Shown: piece by piece, positions 31,537-43,222 of the stretch | How positions within the stretch are numbered: the stretch's first letter is position 1 | How the letters are laid out: every line of letters begins with the position of its first letter | Notes under the pieces: generated by a model | What the model saw: the letters and a program-made list of their open reading frames with translations, nothing else | Databases searched by the model: none | What the model was told of the DNA's origin: nothing | Program-made: the position numbers and the translations under genes | DNA from: Brienomyrus brachyistius | Lineage: Eukaryota > Chordata > Actinopteri > Osteoglossiformes > Mormyridae | Direction of reading: 5' to 3' | Assembly (NCBI RefSeq): GCF_023856365.1 | Contig: NC_064548.1 | Coordinates: forward strand, 9,659,642-9,723,641 | DNA length: 64,000 nucleotides

Positions 31537-32600
31537 AAAAGTATATCGGTTATCAATGAAGTTTCCTATGAAGAAATATGGATATGCAAGCAAAAAGGTA
31601 TTCGTTACTATATTCAATGTAATTGATGTACAAAAAAAATTATATGTCTTTTTTCCTTCGCTTCCACGTAACTTCCAAGTTAGCATATGGAACACGACGA
31701 ATGATGCCACCTAGGGATGTGGATCTTAGACTGACTTCCTTGCCTGGGATACCTTGTTTGAAACTGCTCCAGAATAGACATGAAAGGTACTGTGATGTCC
31801 AGGAACCTTGGCCAGTTGCAGCCACTGCCTCTACTTTATAAATGACAAAATCCTCACTGACAGCATCACTTTCTACCCGCAGGAGCAAAGAGGGTATTTC
31901 CTGCCTTACTATTGCTCTGAAAGACATTCTGAAGTGAAGTACATGGGGTAAGAGAGGCACAGCTGGGGTGTAGTGACTGTCGCCTCATCGATTACATCTC
32001 AAGTGATCATCTCAGTCGTTGTTCTGCGATCACATCCCTGCTTGCTAGAGCTGTAATTGAACAGTGATTACATTTCCAGGTGGCCTGATTTTAGTTTGTC
32101 CTTTTTGAAAATGAAAAAGAGCCGATGGAGCAGAGCAAAGATGACCATTGCATTTCAGTTTCATGTCGCACAACTTCATCATTAAATTGTGTGTAATATA
32201 AACCCGTCAATTTGCTTTTCTGCATGGTAGTTAAATAAGATGCAAAGCAATGGAATGATGGCTTTGCTTCGTGGCACGTTCTCTTCACGCCAGTCACTGA
32301 TAAGCAAAGCCTCTTGTGCAATGCATTTCCACATGGCACAGTTTCTGTGTTCTGTGCACTGTAAAACAATACATCGTGCTGATTGTTTTTCCCCACATGC
32401 CAAAGTCACGTTTACATTTAAAGGTGGCACGAAATCCTCTCCATATAGCACTGGTGCTTGTGGTAAACCAATCAGCAAGACATCACTGTAAGCACCTCCA
32501 CAGTAGTGCCTCCGAGATACAACAATCGGATTGAGTTCCTGCAGTGGAAACACGACAGAAGTTCCTGATTCTGTAAAAAAAATTCCTATGGTGGGAAAGT
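31537..32600. repeat. Dispersed repeat related to 39060-39870, interrupted
   Basis: The left part (31537-31680, ACAAAAGTATATCGGTTA and ATGTAATTGA.GTA) matches 39062-39190. The right part (about 32440-32580, GTGCTTGTGGTAAACCAATCAGCAAG and GTTCCTG) matches 39205-39420. About 0.75 kb between them is absent from the other copy. Probably an old DNA transposon; class not determined. Confidence 0.5.
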
Positions 32601-32614
32601 GCCTTATCTTGCTT

Positions 32615-32800
32615 ACACACACAGACACACCCACACACACAGGTTTGTCATTCTATCTCTGTGGGGACTCTCCATTAATTTCTATGGGGGAAGCTCTAAT
32701 CCAAATATGATGACCTTAACACCTACACAGCCCTAACCATACCCATAAGTAATCAAACAAAATACAGGACTTTTGGCATTTTTAGTTTATTTATTGCATT
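32615..32800. repeat. Common fish repeat after CA-rich tract
   Basis: ACACACACAGACACACCC, then TTTGTCATTCTATCTCTGTGGGGACTC and ATTTTTAGTTTATTTATTGC form a widespread fish repeat. Confidence 0.5.
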
Positions 32801-35800
32801 CACAGATCGTTGTGTGTATGTATGTACAACCTACTAGAAAAAAATTTGAAATGAAAAATTAGATATGCGGGTATCAAAGCTGGGAGCCAAAGCTTGCTTC
32901 ATTTATGCAATGTCACATGACCAATGACATCCAACTCATCCTGAGGTGTCAGAGGATTAGAATCCTGTCAGCTTTACTAAACTTTTCAAAATTTGTTTTT
33001 TTGCCGGCTGAAGAGATTGCTATGTGGTCTGTATTACATACACCTCATTCCATCAATTATGGAAAGTAGCTCTGAAAATGACAAGAGCTGATCCTCCAGC
33101 CAACACAAGGTTTGACGTCAAAAACCGGACTAGCAACTGTAAAATAAAAAGGTACTTAAATTCCTGGACTAACAAGGAGCGGCAACATGAGGTGTGGCCC
33201 TTTAGGGCCACGTGAAGGAGAGACCATGAGGGTCAGGCAAACGTGGCGGGCAGGACGTGACACTGAGCCTGTGTGGAAGGGAGAAATGACTGGTGAAAAT
33301 TCACATTGAATTTTACATGAGTCATAGCCGCTGGTCAGGTTATTCTTCTTTTTTCTGAGCGTACATCTAAAACGGTTTATTCGAGTTTGCGCATGTTCGG
33401 CACCGTACTGTAAAACAAAGCGGGAAATTTGCGCATTATAGTAATTCATTTAAGAAAGAGTTAGTGTGTCTTCTTGCATGTGCACAAGCCCCCACCGGTC
33501 CCCCTGTCAGCCATTGGCACTGGGTATAATTATTAGTGGTTCTGAATCCAAGATCGAAACCGCAATACAAGATCCTGAACGTTACTAATATTACAAAGCT
33601 CAATTTTAATTTCACAGTGAATGCATAACACATGCACATAAATGACAGAATAGTTTCTCTATAAGTTAGGGCAACCTGTATATTTTGCAAATGCTACACA
33701 TTACTTAGGCTGTAATGGTACATTACATTCTTTTATGTGTATTTTTGTATTTTCAGATTACAAATTACTTGTATTTTAATTTTCTCACACCAGTATTATG
33801 TATTTAATTTCGCAACATCTGACGAGTAAGTATTTGTAATTTGTAACAAAATACTTTTTGATGTAGGCCTATTTGTGCCCATCTCTGCCTGTAAGAGGCG
33901 ATCTCTGCCGTAATGATACTTACACACCCATTGGTTTTCCATAGGCCTATTATTTTACTGCCAAATATTAATTAATGTTTGAATGTTCGTATGTACATTT
34001 CACGTCCAATAACTAGTGGTGAATGGAATCCAGTGCACTTATTAAAAAAGAGATGTAGAAATACATTATCTATAAATCAATTAATGTACGTGCATTGTGC
34101 ATTGTGCATTGTCTCCCACAGTCCATTGCTTAAACCACAAGTCACTGAACTTGTCTGTCTCATTCAGTGTTATAGTTATTAGTCGATATACAAAGTCTAC
34201 TTACAATATAAAAAAGACTGGTCAGTAATATTAAGATGGGATGACAAGTTTCCAAAAGTAAATATAGTAGACAAAAAGCTTAACTGAAGTTTTATCAATG
34301 AATTAATTCCATGTTAATATTAAAAAGTAGTTTCATACTGAACAGTGAACGAAACAAGAAAAAATACAGCAACCTATTGCTGCCACCATGTTAAATTAAA
34401 TTTACACTTTCTCATTGTAACTTGATACTTATCTCGTTATTATGAGATACGTATTTCGTTATAACGAGAAAAACGTTCCATGGTAGCTCAGTGGTATATA
34501 CATGCATTTGCTATTATAGTAAACTGCAGGCTTGAATGACCATAGAACTTAACTTTATTGTCAGTGTCCAGGTACATAGTCAGTGAAACGCAGTTAACAT
34601 CTAATCAGGTTCAGATTGAAAAGAAATTTTTAAAATCATAATAAATTATACATATGAATGTAAGTATAAAGTAATGTTCTGTGCAAAATATATGAAGTAG
34701 TCCGTGGTGGAGTTCAGTTTAATGGAGGAACCATTTTCTTCTACCAAACTGCATACACCGATCGAATCACTGCACAGAAGATATCGCCGGGGTGCTCGTG
34801 TTTTCTGCACACTGATATGATTGAGCAGCTGGGGCAAACAAATGAGCAGACAGACAAACAAGACCTGTTCAATAGAAGTACCAAGTTGTGTGTAGAGGGG
34901 GAGGTGTGGAGTATCAACGCTGAAAGGTATTTAGAGTACAATGAAAGCTGGATGTACGTTGTGTGGCTACTTGCCGAATTTAGAAGAATATTCTCTAGTG
35001 AAAATGGGAGACATAATGTGCCACGTCACATAGACTGGAGCAAATAAACTTACTACCGTAAAACTCGTAGTGTTTGCGCACAGACACACTATGTACCTCA
35101 CACCTCTGGGATCAGGCTTGAAGTCTCTGCCATGGCTACATGTGTGGGAAGTTTGCATGTTCTCCCCGTCTCATTGTGTGGTTTCCTATGGGTACTCTGG
35201 TTAACCCCCTACAGTCCAAAAGCATGCCGTGGTTAATTGGAGTTTCCAAATTGCTCATATCGGTGCTTGTGTGGATTGTGCGTGACTAATTACTATTACA
35301 TTTATCATGGTTACAGATGGTGAAAGTACTTTAGGGATTGACCATGACTTGCTTGACCAAGTCCGTGACTTAAGAATCATGACTTGAGACTTGACTCGAA
35401 ACCTGATGGATAGGACCCATTTATAGTTATTTGTTTATTTAGTACTGAACTTTCATCTGAATGGCACTGATGTACTGTGTCCTACGTTTATGGGTGTTTA
35501 TCAATAGCTGTGCCCCATTTCAGGGGCTGCCAGCTTCTAAGGTCCTGCTCACACTTGGTATTAACATGCGTCTCTGCGCGCATCTCGACTGACCATTTGT
35601 AATCGGATCACTTTCCCGCAGCTTATTTAAATAAGCATGTAAATCACTTCCGTTTGCAGAATCTGCTGAACATTAAAAGAAGGGGAAGAAGAAATCAAAA
35701 GCCATTGCTGAATTCCAGGGTAAACAAACTGCCTAAGATGTTTGTAATGAACGCCATAATACTCAAAATGAAATAAATAAATATATCTACAAATAAATAA

Positions 35801-36060
35801 ATGAATAATTATTTCAACAAATAATGTGTTCTTTCATTTTTAAAGAATTCTATAAAGACTATTATATTTCTTAATAACGTTTATTTTCTATGTATAATCC
35901 TTAAATTGTATTTCATAATAATGTTTAATTTCTGGCGCCTGGGCTGATTGAAACAAGCCATCGGATTGGTGTTACTTTGGTGTCCCACAGCAGGGTTTGC
36001 TAAAACCTTGCAATATGTTCTGCAGAATTAAGTCCTTGACTTTCCTTAAATATAATCAGA
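32801..36060. other. Gene-free stretch with repeat fragments
   Basis: No coding region is supported. Fragments seen: a possible tRNA-SINE head at 34485-34545 (GGTAGCTCAGTGGTA), an ACTTTATTGTCAGTGTCCAGGTACA piece at about 34552-34640 related to 27440-27490, a piece of the common dispersed repeat at 35080-35290, and a TATTAACATGCGTCTC stretch at about 35560, possibly from a DNA transposon. Confidence 0.5.
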
Positions 36061-36750
36061 ACCTGTTTTAGCAAAGTAGAGCTTCCATGGTGAATCATTG
36101 TAGCCTTTTACCTTCAGTGTCGGAGGCGAAGTGACAAGGCAGGCAGGCCAGACATTTTTCCTGGGGTGCCGAGCTGGGAGGGGGTCCCCAAGGGCAGTGA
36201 TTACATGTTACATTGCAATGACAAAACTGCTTTATTTGTGTATAGTTTTTACAATAGTGACATGAACGGATTTGTGTTTATTAAATTCTCTTTGCTGATA
36301 TAATAAAATTAGTGTGATGTCTAAATTAACCATATAGGCGGAGGGTGAGTTGGAGGGCCCTGTGGAGTTTTTTGCCTTGGGCCCCCAGAGTCCCTATAAT
36401 CACCTGTGGTTGGGTATCGATTGCCTCTTTCTTTGCAGTCTGCATGTTCTCCCTGTGTTCTGCGGGTTTCTCCCCCCATGAAGTTTGGTGAGCTGGTGTC
36501 TTTATATTCCCTGTAGCATGTGAGTGTGAGGCCTGTGCTTCCTGGGACAGGCTGCAGGCCAACCATGACCCTGCACTGTGTAAGATGTTTTGGAACTTTA
36601 ATACATACGAATATTAGAAGTAGTGCTTCTCAAAAATTTAAATTATCCTATTTGATCATCATAGTTTCAGCTGTCTCTAAACACTGGGGTCCATGGTGTG
36701 TCTCAGAGGTAATACTTTTAATAGTTGAATGAAAGGTCTGTGGATTCCGT
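36060..36750 (-). repeat. 3' flank of copy 3, inverted counterpart of 26727-27430
   Basis: Reverse-complement match to the DNA after copy 2, including the CAGAGTCCCTATAATCACC stretch and AAACACTGGGGTCCATGGTGTG. It forms the inner end of the inverted repeat centred near 31.8 kb. Confidence 0.8.
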
Positions 36751-36772
36751 TTTACATTTCTTTCTAATTCTC

Positions 36773-36778
36773 TTTATT
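36773..36778 (-). promoter_or_regulatory. Poly(A) signal of copy 3
   Basis: Complement reads AATAAAGAGAATTAG, aligned with the AATAAAGAGAATTTG of copies 1 and 2. Confidence 0.6.
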
Positions 36779-37291
36779 CTGTCAAAATAAACAAACAAAT
36801 TAAAAACTGATTAAGCAGTATACAGAATCTACTTTTGTTTTAGGAAGATACATTAAACTAATAAAGTTGGGATAACACATTTTCATTTTTATCTTCACAG
36901 CTGAACCCCTGATGTCCATTAAATGATGTTTAGCTGTTAATAACTGCAATGCCCTGATCATAATATAATAGCAGCCCCATAAATCACTGTAAGTAAGAGG
37001 TTCAGTGCATCAGCCTGACACCAGTTTGACAACCAGTGCAGTAACACAGCTGCCTGTAAATGACAAATGACAGAGCAGTAAAATTCACTTCTATGTTCAG
37101 TAAGAGGCTTTGTAATAAATCAAAGAGGAAGTGTTAGAAGTATTAAAAGCAGAAGAGTTTCTCTGGATGGTCCCTGAGTTAAGCAGCCTCATCTGTCCTC
37201 TTGAGTTCCTCTTACGGTCTAGTCTGAGTCACTGCAGCAGCCGCAATGCTACAGAAAAACACATCACATGACAAATCACACACTGCCAGGG

Positions 37292-40200
37292 CTACTGCCA
37301 GTGCATGTTAATTCCTGTACCTTCGAATTCCTGATTTACCTGATGCTGACAATGATGGTGACGGTGACCAAAAAGGTGCCCACGACCACGACCGCGACCG
37401 CGACCATGGCAATGATGGTGCCTCCGTTCACATTGAACAGTCAGACCAGAAGCTGGAAAACCACCTGGTTGGTATGGGGGAGGAGGGTAAGCTGGTGGTG
37501 GGACTGTCCCTGGTGGTGGCATAGTGCCTGGTGGTAGGATGGTCCCCGGTGGTAGGACGGTCCCTGGGGGATACCCCCCTGGTCCAGGTGGAGGGTAGGG
37601 CCTTGGTGGACCATTGGGCCCAGACTGAGGCCAGGATCCAGGCGGGGGGCCGTATCCGGGTGCCGGATAGCTGCCTGGTGGCAGACCAGAATTGTAGCCT
37701 GCAGGACACCAACACAAGGTCAGGGGGGAAAAGGCGAAACAGGCCTGATCATTTCTAAACTTCACTTCCAAGAAAGTGAAAACATTAAAGTTGAACCTAC
37801 TGCATTGCAGCTTTACCTATCAAGGGTTTGGTAAAAGCTGCTGACGGCACATGAAAGCCACCAAATGTCACACAAAAGCAACTCATACAGGCATAAAATA
37901 TATATGCAGTGCCGGTTTGGAGGATGCCAAGTATGTTTACTTTACAGTAACCTTGATACAGAACACTGTACTGTATGAACAGACACTGTACTCTATATTT
38001 GTATGAGTATAAAAGGTTATTTTTACTGTGTTTTGTCGTAGTATTATTCTTCTCTACGGAAGCCGAGAACAGCGGTGCTTGAAATTTTCTTTTATGGCGA
38101 TATATCGAGATAGCAAGCCTTGTTTTCACAAGATAAAGAGAGAATTTTCTGTGAATAATTACAAGGATAAACATATTAGGTGCTTTCGCACCGAAGTTCC
38201 ACACACCCTGGTCCCGGTTTACAAGGCCCTGTGCTGTCTCGCGGGGGCACTTCTGGAACTCCTGGACACTTTCGTGTGTTAGTTTCACACACCCTGGTCC
38301 CGGTTTACAAGGCCCTGTGCTGTCTCGCGGGGGCACTTCTGGAACTCCTGGACACTTTCGTGTGTTAGTTTCACACACCCTGGTCCCGGTTTACAAGGCC
38401 CTGTGCTGTCTCGCGGGGGCACTTCTGGAACTCCTGGACACTTTCGTGTGTTAGTTTCACACACCCTGGTCCCGGTTTACAAGGCCCTGTGCTGTCTCGC
38501 GGGGGCACTTCTGGAACTCCTGGACACTTTCGTGTGTTAGTTTCACACACCCTGGTCCCGGTTTACAAGGCCCTGTGCTGTCTCGCGGGGGCACTTCTGG
38601 AACTCCTGGACACTTTCGTGTGTTAGTTTCACACACCCTGGTCCCGGTTTACAAGGCCCTGTGCTGTCTCGCGGGGGCACTTCTGGAACTCCTGGACACT
38701 TTCGTGTGTTAGTTTCACACAGCACAACACAACCGGGACCTTAACGCTAAATAGGCATAGGAGATGCAAAAAGCTCGTAGGTTAAACTTCACATATAATT
38801 TCAAATGATACTACACCGCCACTCCGATACAATGCAGGATAAATAAATTGTTTTGTTCGTTATTTGTTAGTTATTAGGTCTCAGTATCAAGATCAAACGA
38901 AACAGCTTTTTGTTTATATTTTACTTACACGTCTCATGATATGTTCATGATCCTTATTAATTCTGACCAGAGATCGATCTTTTCCGCAGGATAAAAAAAT
39001 TATGTAATGTTATCCCCCTAATAAGCACTAGCAAGTTTCAACACTAGCAGTGGCGATATTAGACAAAAGTATATCGGTTACCGATCTAATTTTCCAATGC
39101 AGAAATATGGAGGGGCAAGCAAAATTTATTAATTGATGCATTAAATGTAATTGAGGTATAAAAATAATTCCTTCTACTCGATTTTCTTACACTTTCGTTA
39201 ACCGTGGTACTTGTGGTCAACCCATCAGCAAGCTAAGGCTGTAAGCGCCGCCCCAGCAGTTCATGTTTGAAAGAAAAGTACCTCGTCTAGAGTAGGTACT
39301 AAAAAGGATTCTGGAACTCCGAGGAACTACAATCGGGCTGAGGTCCTGTGGTGTGAACACGACAAAAGTCGAGACAGCCCAGGGACTCGTAAACCAGAAC
39401 CAGGTTCTGGAAAAAGGTTCTGCCATCCATCCATCCATTTTATGCTGCTTATCCAGGGTTGGGTCACGAGGGCAGCAGTCTAAGCAGGGAGACCCCTGCC
39501 CACGACTGCCACCTTATCTATACTGCACCCAACCCTCATCGCTCCCCCTGCAGGTGGTGGGCCTACAGGAGGGTGAACCCATGTTACCCCCTTGGGCTAT
39601 ACCCGGCTGGGTAACATATTCCTTGGTTTCATCATACTGGTTAATATGAACTTCACTTAGTCTGGCCTCTCACCTAGGACCAGTTTACTTTGGGAGACCC
39701 TACCAGGGCCAATTGCCCCCAATATCATACCTCCTAGGATCTTAGAGGCACGCAAACCCCTCCATCACTACATGGTGGCAAATTATGGGGGGGAAAAAGG
39801 TTCTGGTTCCAGAAAAAAGTTCCAGCAGTGTGCAAGCGCCTACTGTGACGCCATGGGACTGTCATGCTGTACAGAGATGCTCGTACATATAACTATATTA
39901 TTTAATATGTGCATCGGTGTATTTAACGTTGAACTGTTGTACCAGTGCTGTGTTTTACCATGAGGTGCATGTCATGTCCTGTCTCTCGCTGTGGTCCTGA
40001 GAAATGCTACGTCATATCACTGTACACAACGTGCAGATAATACGATATTGAAACACTGAAATTTGATATAAACAAACCTTCACACCCACATCCAAAATCT
40101 AAACAAATTGTCTGAATCCTTGGGGGATATTCCACTTAAGGAAATGTGCTATGGTGTTCCATCTACGCAATGGCAGACATACAGAGCTATGCTTAGATAT

Positions 40201-40708
40201 TAATGTAAAATGAACAGTATATAAGCTGCAAGTCCTTTGAAAACACGTATCTTACGTAGCCACATCGCTAAATGATTCAGTTATCATAAGAAAATGAGAT
40301 TTGATATGTCACGATAACTGTCTTTTGTACTCGGGAAAATGGCATAAAAAATAATTGCAAGCACAGCCGTTCTCGGCTTCTATACTTTTCATATTTATTT
40401 CATACATATATTTTTTATAATTCTGTCATATTTTTACTTAAAAATGCCCTTCATATATAACCAAACACCCACCCCAAATGGCACTAAAAATATCGCCCCC
40501 AAAAAAGAACAAATTCACAACTTTACCGCCAGCTACCCACTGAACCCCCGTGCTGCAGATCCTCACTTTATCCATCAAAAGGACTAAAAACTTTTATGTG
40601 GTTTTTCCACATTAACCTTGAAGCCTGCACCCCTAACCCACAATGTGGAAGGGTCCACTGTACAATGATTGACAGTAAATAAGAATTACCTTGATTAAAA
40701 CCAGACAT
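37292..40708 (-). CDS. Divergent Pro/Gly-rich family member, copy 3 (141 aa)
   Basis: Exons on the minus strand: exon 1 ending 41489, exon 2 at 40856-40894, exon 3 at 40690-40723 with ATG at 40708, and exon 4 coding 37292-37698. Exon 3 encodes only MSGFNQ, so the N-terminal His run of copies 1 and 2 is missing. Exon 4 begins YNSGLPPGSYPAPGYGPPPG, then runs of PPGT[VIM]L hexapeptides (about residues 55-85), PAYPPPPYQPGGFPASG, a Cys/His/Arg tail with RGRGRGRGH and HRHHHCQHQ, and a 15-residue end unlike the others. The exon 3/4 junction splits Gly as in the other copies. Intron 3 is 3 kb and contains a minisatellite and a mini-Rex3. No signal peptide. Function unknown. Confidence 0.72.
38201..38716. 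repeat. 86-bp minisatellite, six copies
   Basis: Units start at 38201, 38287, 38373, 38459, 38545 and 38631 and are identical as printed. The unit begins ACACACCCTGGTCCCGG and ends TTCGTGTGTTAGTTTC. Because 86 is not a multiple of 3, the long open frames across it are by-products. It lies in intron 3 of copy 3. Confidence 0.97.
39060..39870. repeat. Dispersed repeat related to 31537-32600, with a mini-Rex3 inside
   Basis: Left text ACAAAAGTATATCGGTTA; right text AAAAAAGTTCCAGCAGTGTGC. Shares both halves with the copy near 32 kb. The mini-Rex3 at 39423-39791 splits it. Confidence 0.5.
39423..39791 (-). mobile_element. Internally deleted 369-bp Rex3 derivative with target-site duplication
   Basis: On the minus strand the right end matches the Rex3 5' end (compare 10105-10400: GGGTGACCCTACCAGGGGC, CACGCAAACCCCTCCA.CAC, CCCATG..GGTGGTG.GCC). 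The left end matches the Rex3 3' end and carries a (CCAT)n tail. Nearly the whole ORF is missing. GGAAAAAGGTTCTG occurs at 39409-39422 and 39792-39805, a perfect 14-bp duplication the same length as at the large Rex3 copy. The deleted form itself was therefore probably mobilised. Confidence 0.85.
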
Positions 40709-41489
40709 GTTCAGATGTGAAAGCTGAAAGGGGGAGAGAGAGAGCAGTCATTACCTTACAAACATGACGGGCTTCTCTGACAGCACACAATAGGATCGCA
40801 GCAGTGAGTGACCGATAGCCACTGCTAACCCTAGCCACTCCCTTTTCCTTCTTACCTGCTTCCTCCCTTTTAATCCTTTGTATGTCTCTTTCTGCTAATG
40901 AAGATAGTATATCAGAAATTGTCTCTGTCCCGTTTAATAGTAACCAATAGCAGAGGATCAGAACGGAGTCAGATAGGTGAACATGTATCAGGTTGCATAG
41001 AGTCCAGCATGTGTGAAGGGAATAGCTGGAGTTTCTACTATCAGCCCAACTCAAATACATCCCACCCTAAAGTGTACTTCATGAGTGCTGCCCATTGTGG
41101 TCGCTAAAGAACACCAGAGTGCTCAAACCAGTCTGGTCTGTTCACTGGGTTCATTGTGAGCTTATGCTGACTCAGAACTGAAACCACTGGACACTTCAGA
41201 CAGCAAAATACAGTGAATCTTAATCCAATTTTTTATTAAATGAATTTGCCAAAAGCCAAAAAGTAGTTTTAGTCAATGTTTAGTTAAAACACAGAAAAGC
41301 AATCTTTAAACACTAGACTGTACTCAGCGTACACTGAGTGAAACATAACAGCCAAGCCAGGTGCACAGTGATGCAAATCAGCCCACTTTAGAAACGATTG
41401 TTAAAAAACAGCAGTTTTTCCTTTAAAGTCAGCAGCACACTGAGCTCTGTGTAGATACACAGTGAGTAATCAGAGACGGTGTACTTACA
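40709..41489 (-). other. 5' non-coding exons and introns 1-2 of copy 3
   Basis: Includes the rest of exon 3, exon 2 (40856-40894, GAAAGAGACATACAA..GGATTAAAAGGGAGGAA) and exon 1 ending 41489. The 39-bp exon 2 and the intron 1 start match copies 1 and 2. Confidence 0.7.
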
Positions 41490-41552
41490 GCCTACTAGCA
41501 GAGTGTGTCCACAGCGCTCCTCGCAGATTCCAGAGAGACGGAGCCTCTCTGG

Positions 41553-41560
41553 TGTTTATG
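41553..41560 (-). promoter_or_regulatory. TATA-like box of copy 3
   Basis: Complement reads CATAAACA, at the position conserved in all four copies. Confidence 0.55.
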
Positions 41561-41699
41561 AGTGCAATGCCACTCCTGGCCACTTCAAGATTCCTCCCAC
41601 CGCGATCGTGGTGAGGAAGTGTCTGAAAGGGGACATAGCTGTGGAACATTTCGTGTTTTAACGACTTTGGGTATTATTATTCTTATTTATTATTTGTAA

Positions 41700-43140
41700 G
41701 GTTATTGATATGATTATTATTGTGGCCATTCTTGTTGTTCTTGTTAAATTGTGTATGTGGGCTATATATAGACAGGAGTTCACCTAACCCTATGATCCTC
41801 AAAGTGTGCGGCGCGCCCCCCCCCATGGGGCGTGCAGTGGCACTGCAGGGGGGCACGAAACACAAATCTCAAGTTGAGGGTGTGCTAACATGTGTAGCGG
41901 ACCTAGAGTACGTGAGCAGAGTAGAAAACAATTTAAGCTAAAATTAAAGCTTAATGCAAATTGTTTTCTTTTTTTGGAACGAGCGGTGAGCGATTTCATT
42001 GGAATGTGGTGAAAACGGACTGAAGCGGGGAGCGATAATGAGCGAAGCGGTTTGCAACGGCTGTGAACGGGGAAGCGGGGGAGCGTACCGCTCAGTCTGC
42101 ACATACATGTACATGTATGTAATAGTTTTATTATTTTGTAAATAAACTGTTGGGTTTGCAGATTACCCCAACGCTTTTGACGTAGCTAATTTTAAGTTTA
42201 TCATAAACTAATATAAGATTTCTTGCGTGTCACGCCAGATGAGTGAGTTGGAATCCCTGCGAAAGTGGAACGAGAAAGAACGAGAGATAAGGGGATGCTC
42301 CCGTTTCGGCCAAAATCCTTCTGCGCTCGCTCCGCTCACATGTTCTGAGCGGAACCGAAGTTGAAAGTGTTTTTCAAGTGGGAGCAATAGGAAATAATGC
42401 CTTTGGGGTTTTTTTTTCAGACAGCGAAACCAACATGAAGCAAAACATGGACCAGAACTGAGCCCACAGTGATACCCTCTGAATCACCATCCCACCTGTA
42501 ATACATCCCAGTCAGTGGCCGACTGGTAGGTGGGACAACAGGGGCAAAAATCCTGTTTTGGAGCTCTACTGTGGACCTTCAGCTACTTGCATAACCAGGA
42601 CTCTCAAGTTTCATTAAAAGTTTGGAGTGAGATTACATCTGTTGGGGGCGCAGTGCGTGTCTCACGGTCAGTGTGTGGGACTTGAGAGCCCTGCCTACTG
42701 CATTCATGGGATCTCGCTCCACTCACACCTTGTCTGATCTGATCATCCATGTAATGATGTGTTTGCAGTGGGATCACATGTAACTTATTTTGGAATTAAC
42801 CCGGAAACAACAAATGCTATTTTCTGATTGGCTGACAGGTGGCTATTAACTCTGTATAATTCGGGACAGCTATGAACTCGGTGTAAAATTCCGCTCTGTA
42901 ATCTTGCTCCTCGTCCATTAATCCTATATAACAAGACAGCTTGGAGGCGTTATCCTTTACTTCTCAGCGTGAGAAACACAAGGCGTGTCTGGTGATCGTG
43001 TGAACTGGTCGAAATGCGTGTGTCTCACGGTCAATGCGTGAGACTTGAGAGCCCTGTGCATAATTCAGTACCATGAAACAGACCCCGAAAACATTATGGA
43101 TGACAAGAAGAAGCAGGCAGACTGAAGTAGCTCCATTAAA
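41700..43140. other. Intergenic stretch with repeat fragments
   Basis: A GCGCGCCCCCCCCC / GGGGCGTGCAGTGGCACTGC region at 41808-41850 looks like a decayed hAT-type end. 41975-42090 is rich in AGCGG/GAGCG motifs, with a complementary-looking patch at 42325-42355. A 40-bp segment (GTCTCACGGTCA.TG.GTG.GACTTGAGAGCCCTG) occurs at about 42656 and again at 43019. No gene is seen. Confidence 0.45.
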
Positions 43141-43147
43141 GATGGTA

Positions 43148-43153
43148 TTTATT
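43148..43153 (-). promoter_or_regulatory. Poly(A) signal of ftcd
   Basis: Complement AATAAA, 70 bp beyond the ftcd stop codon. Confidence 0.7.
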
Positions 43154-43222
43154 GAGTTTATGTGCTGTCTGTGCAGGCCAAACTTGAAGCCTGGGGCTCG
43201 CCTGAGCCAGCCACGCGGTTCT

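Noticed and set aside
31640..31960. 106-codon minus-strand open frame
   Set aside because: No recognisable motif, no splice context, and it overlaps a dispersed repeat.
37268..37537. Plus-strand frame over copy 3 exon 4
   Set aside because: Opposite strand of a low-complexity Pro/Gly coding exon; shadow.
38180..38725. Long open frames across the 86-bp repeats on both strands
   Set aside because: The unit length is not a multiple of three and the frames merely cycle through identical DNA; no coding signal.
15469..41560. CRISPR-like reading of the regularly spaced repeats
   Set aside because: Repeats are tandem or dispersed eukaryotic repeats without spacer-repeat structure; the host is a vertebrate.
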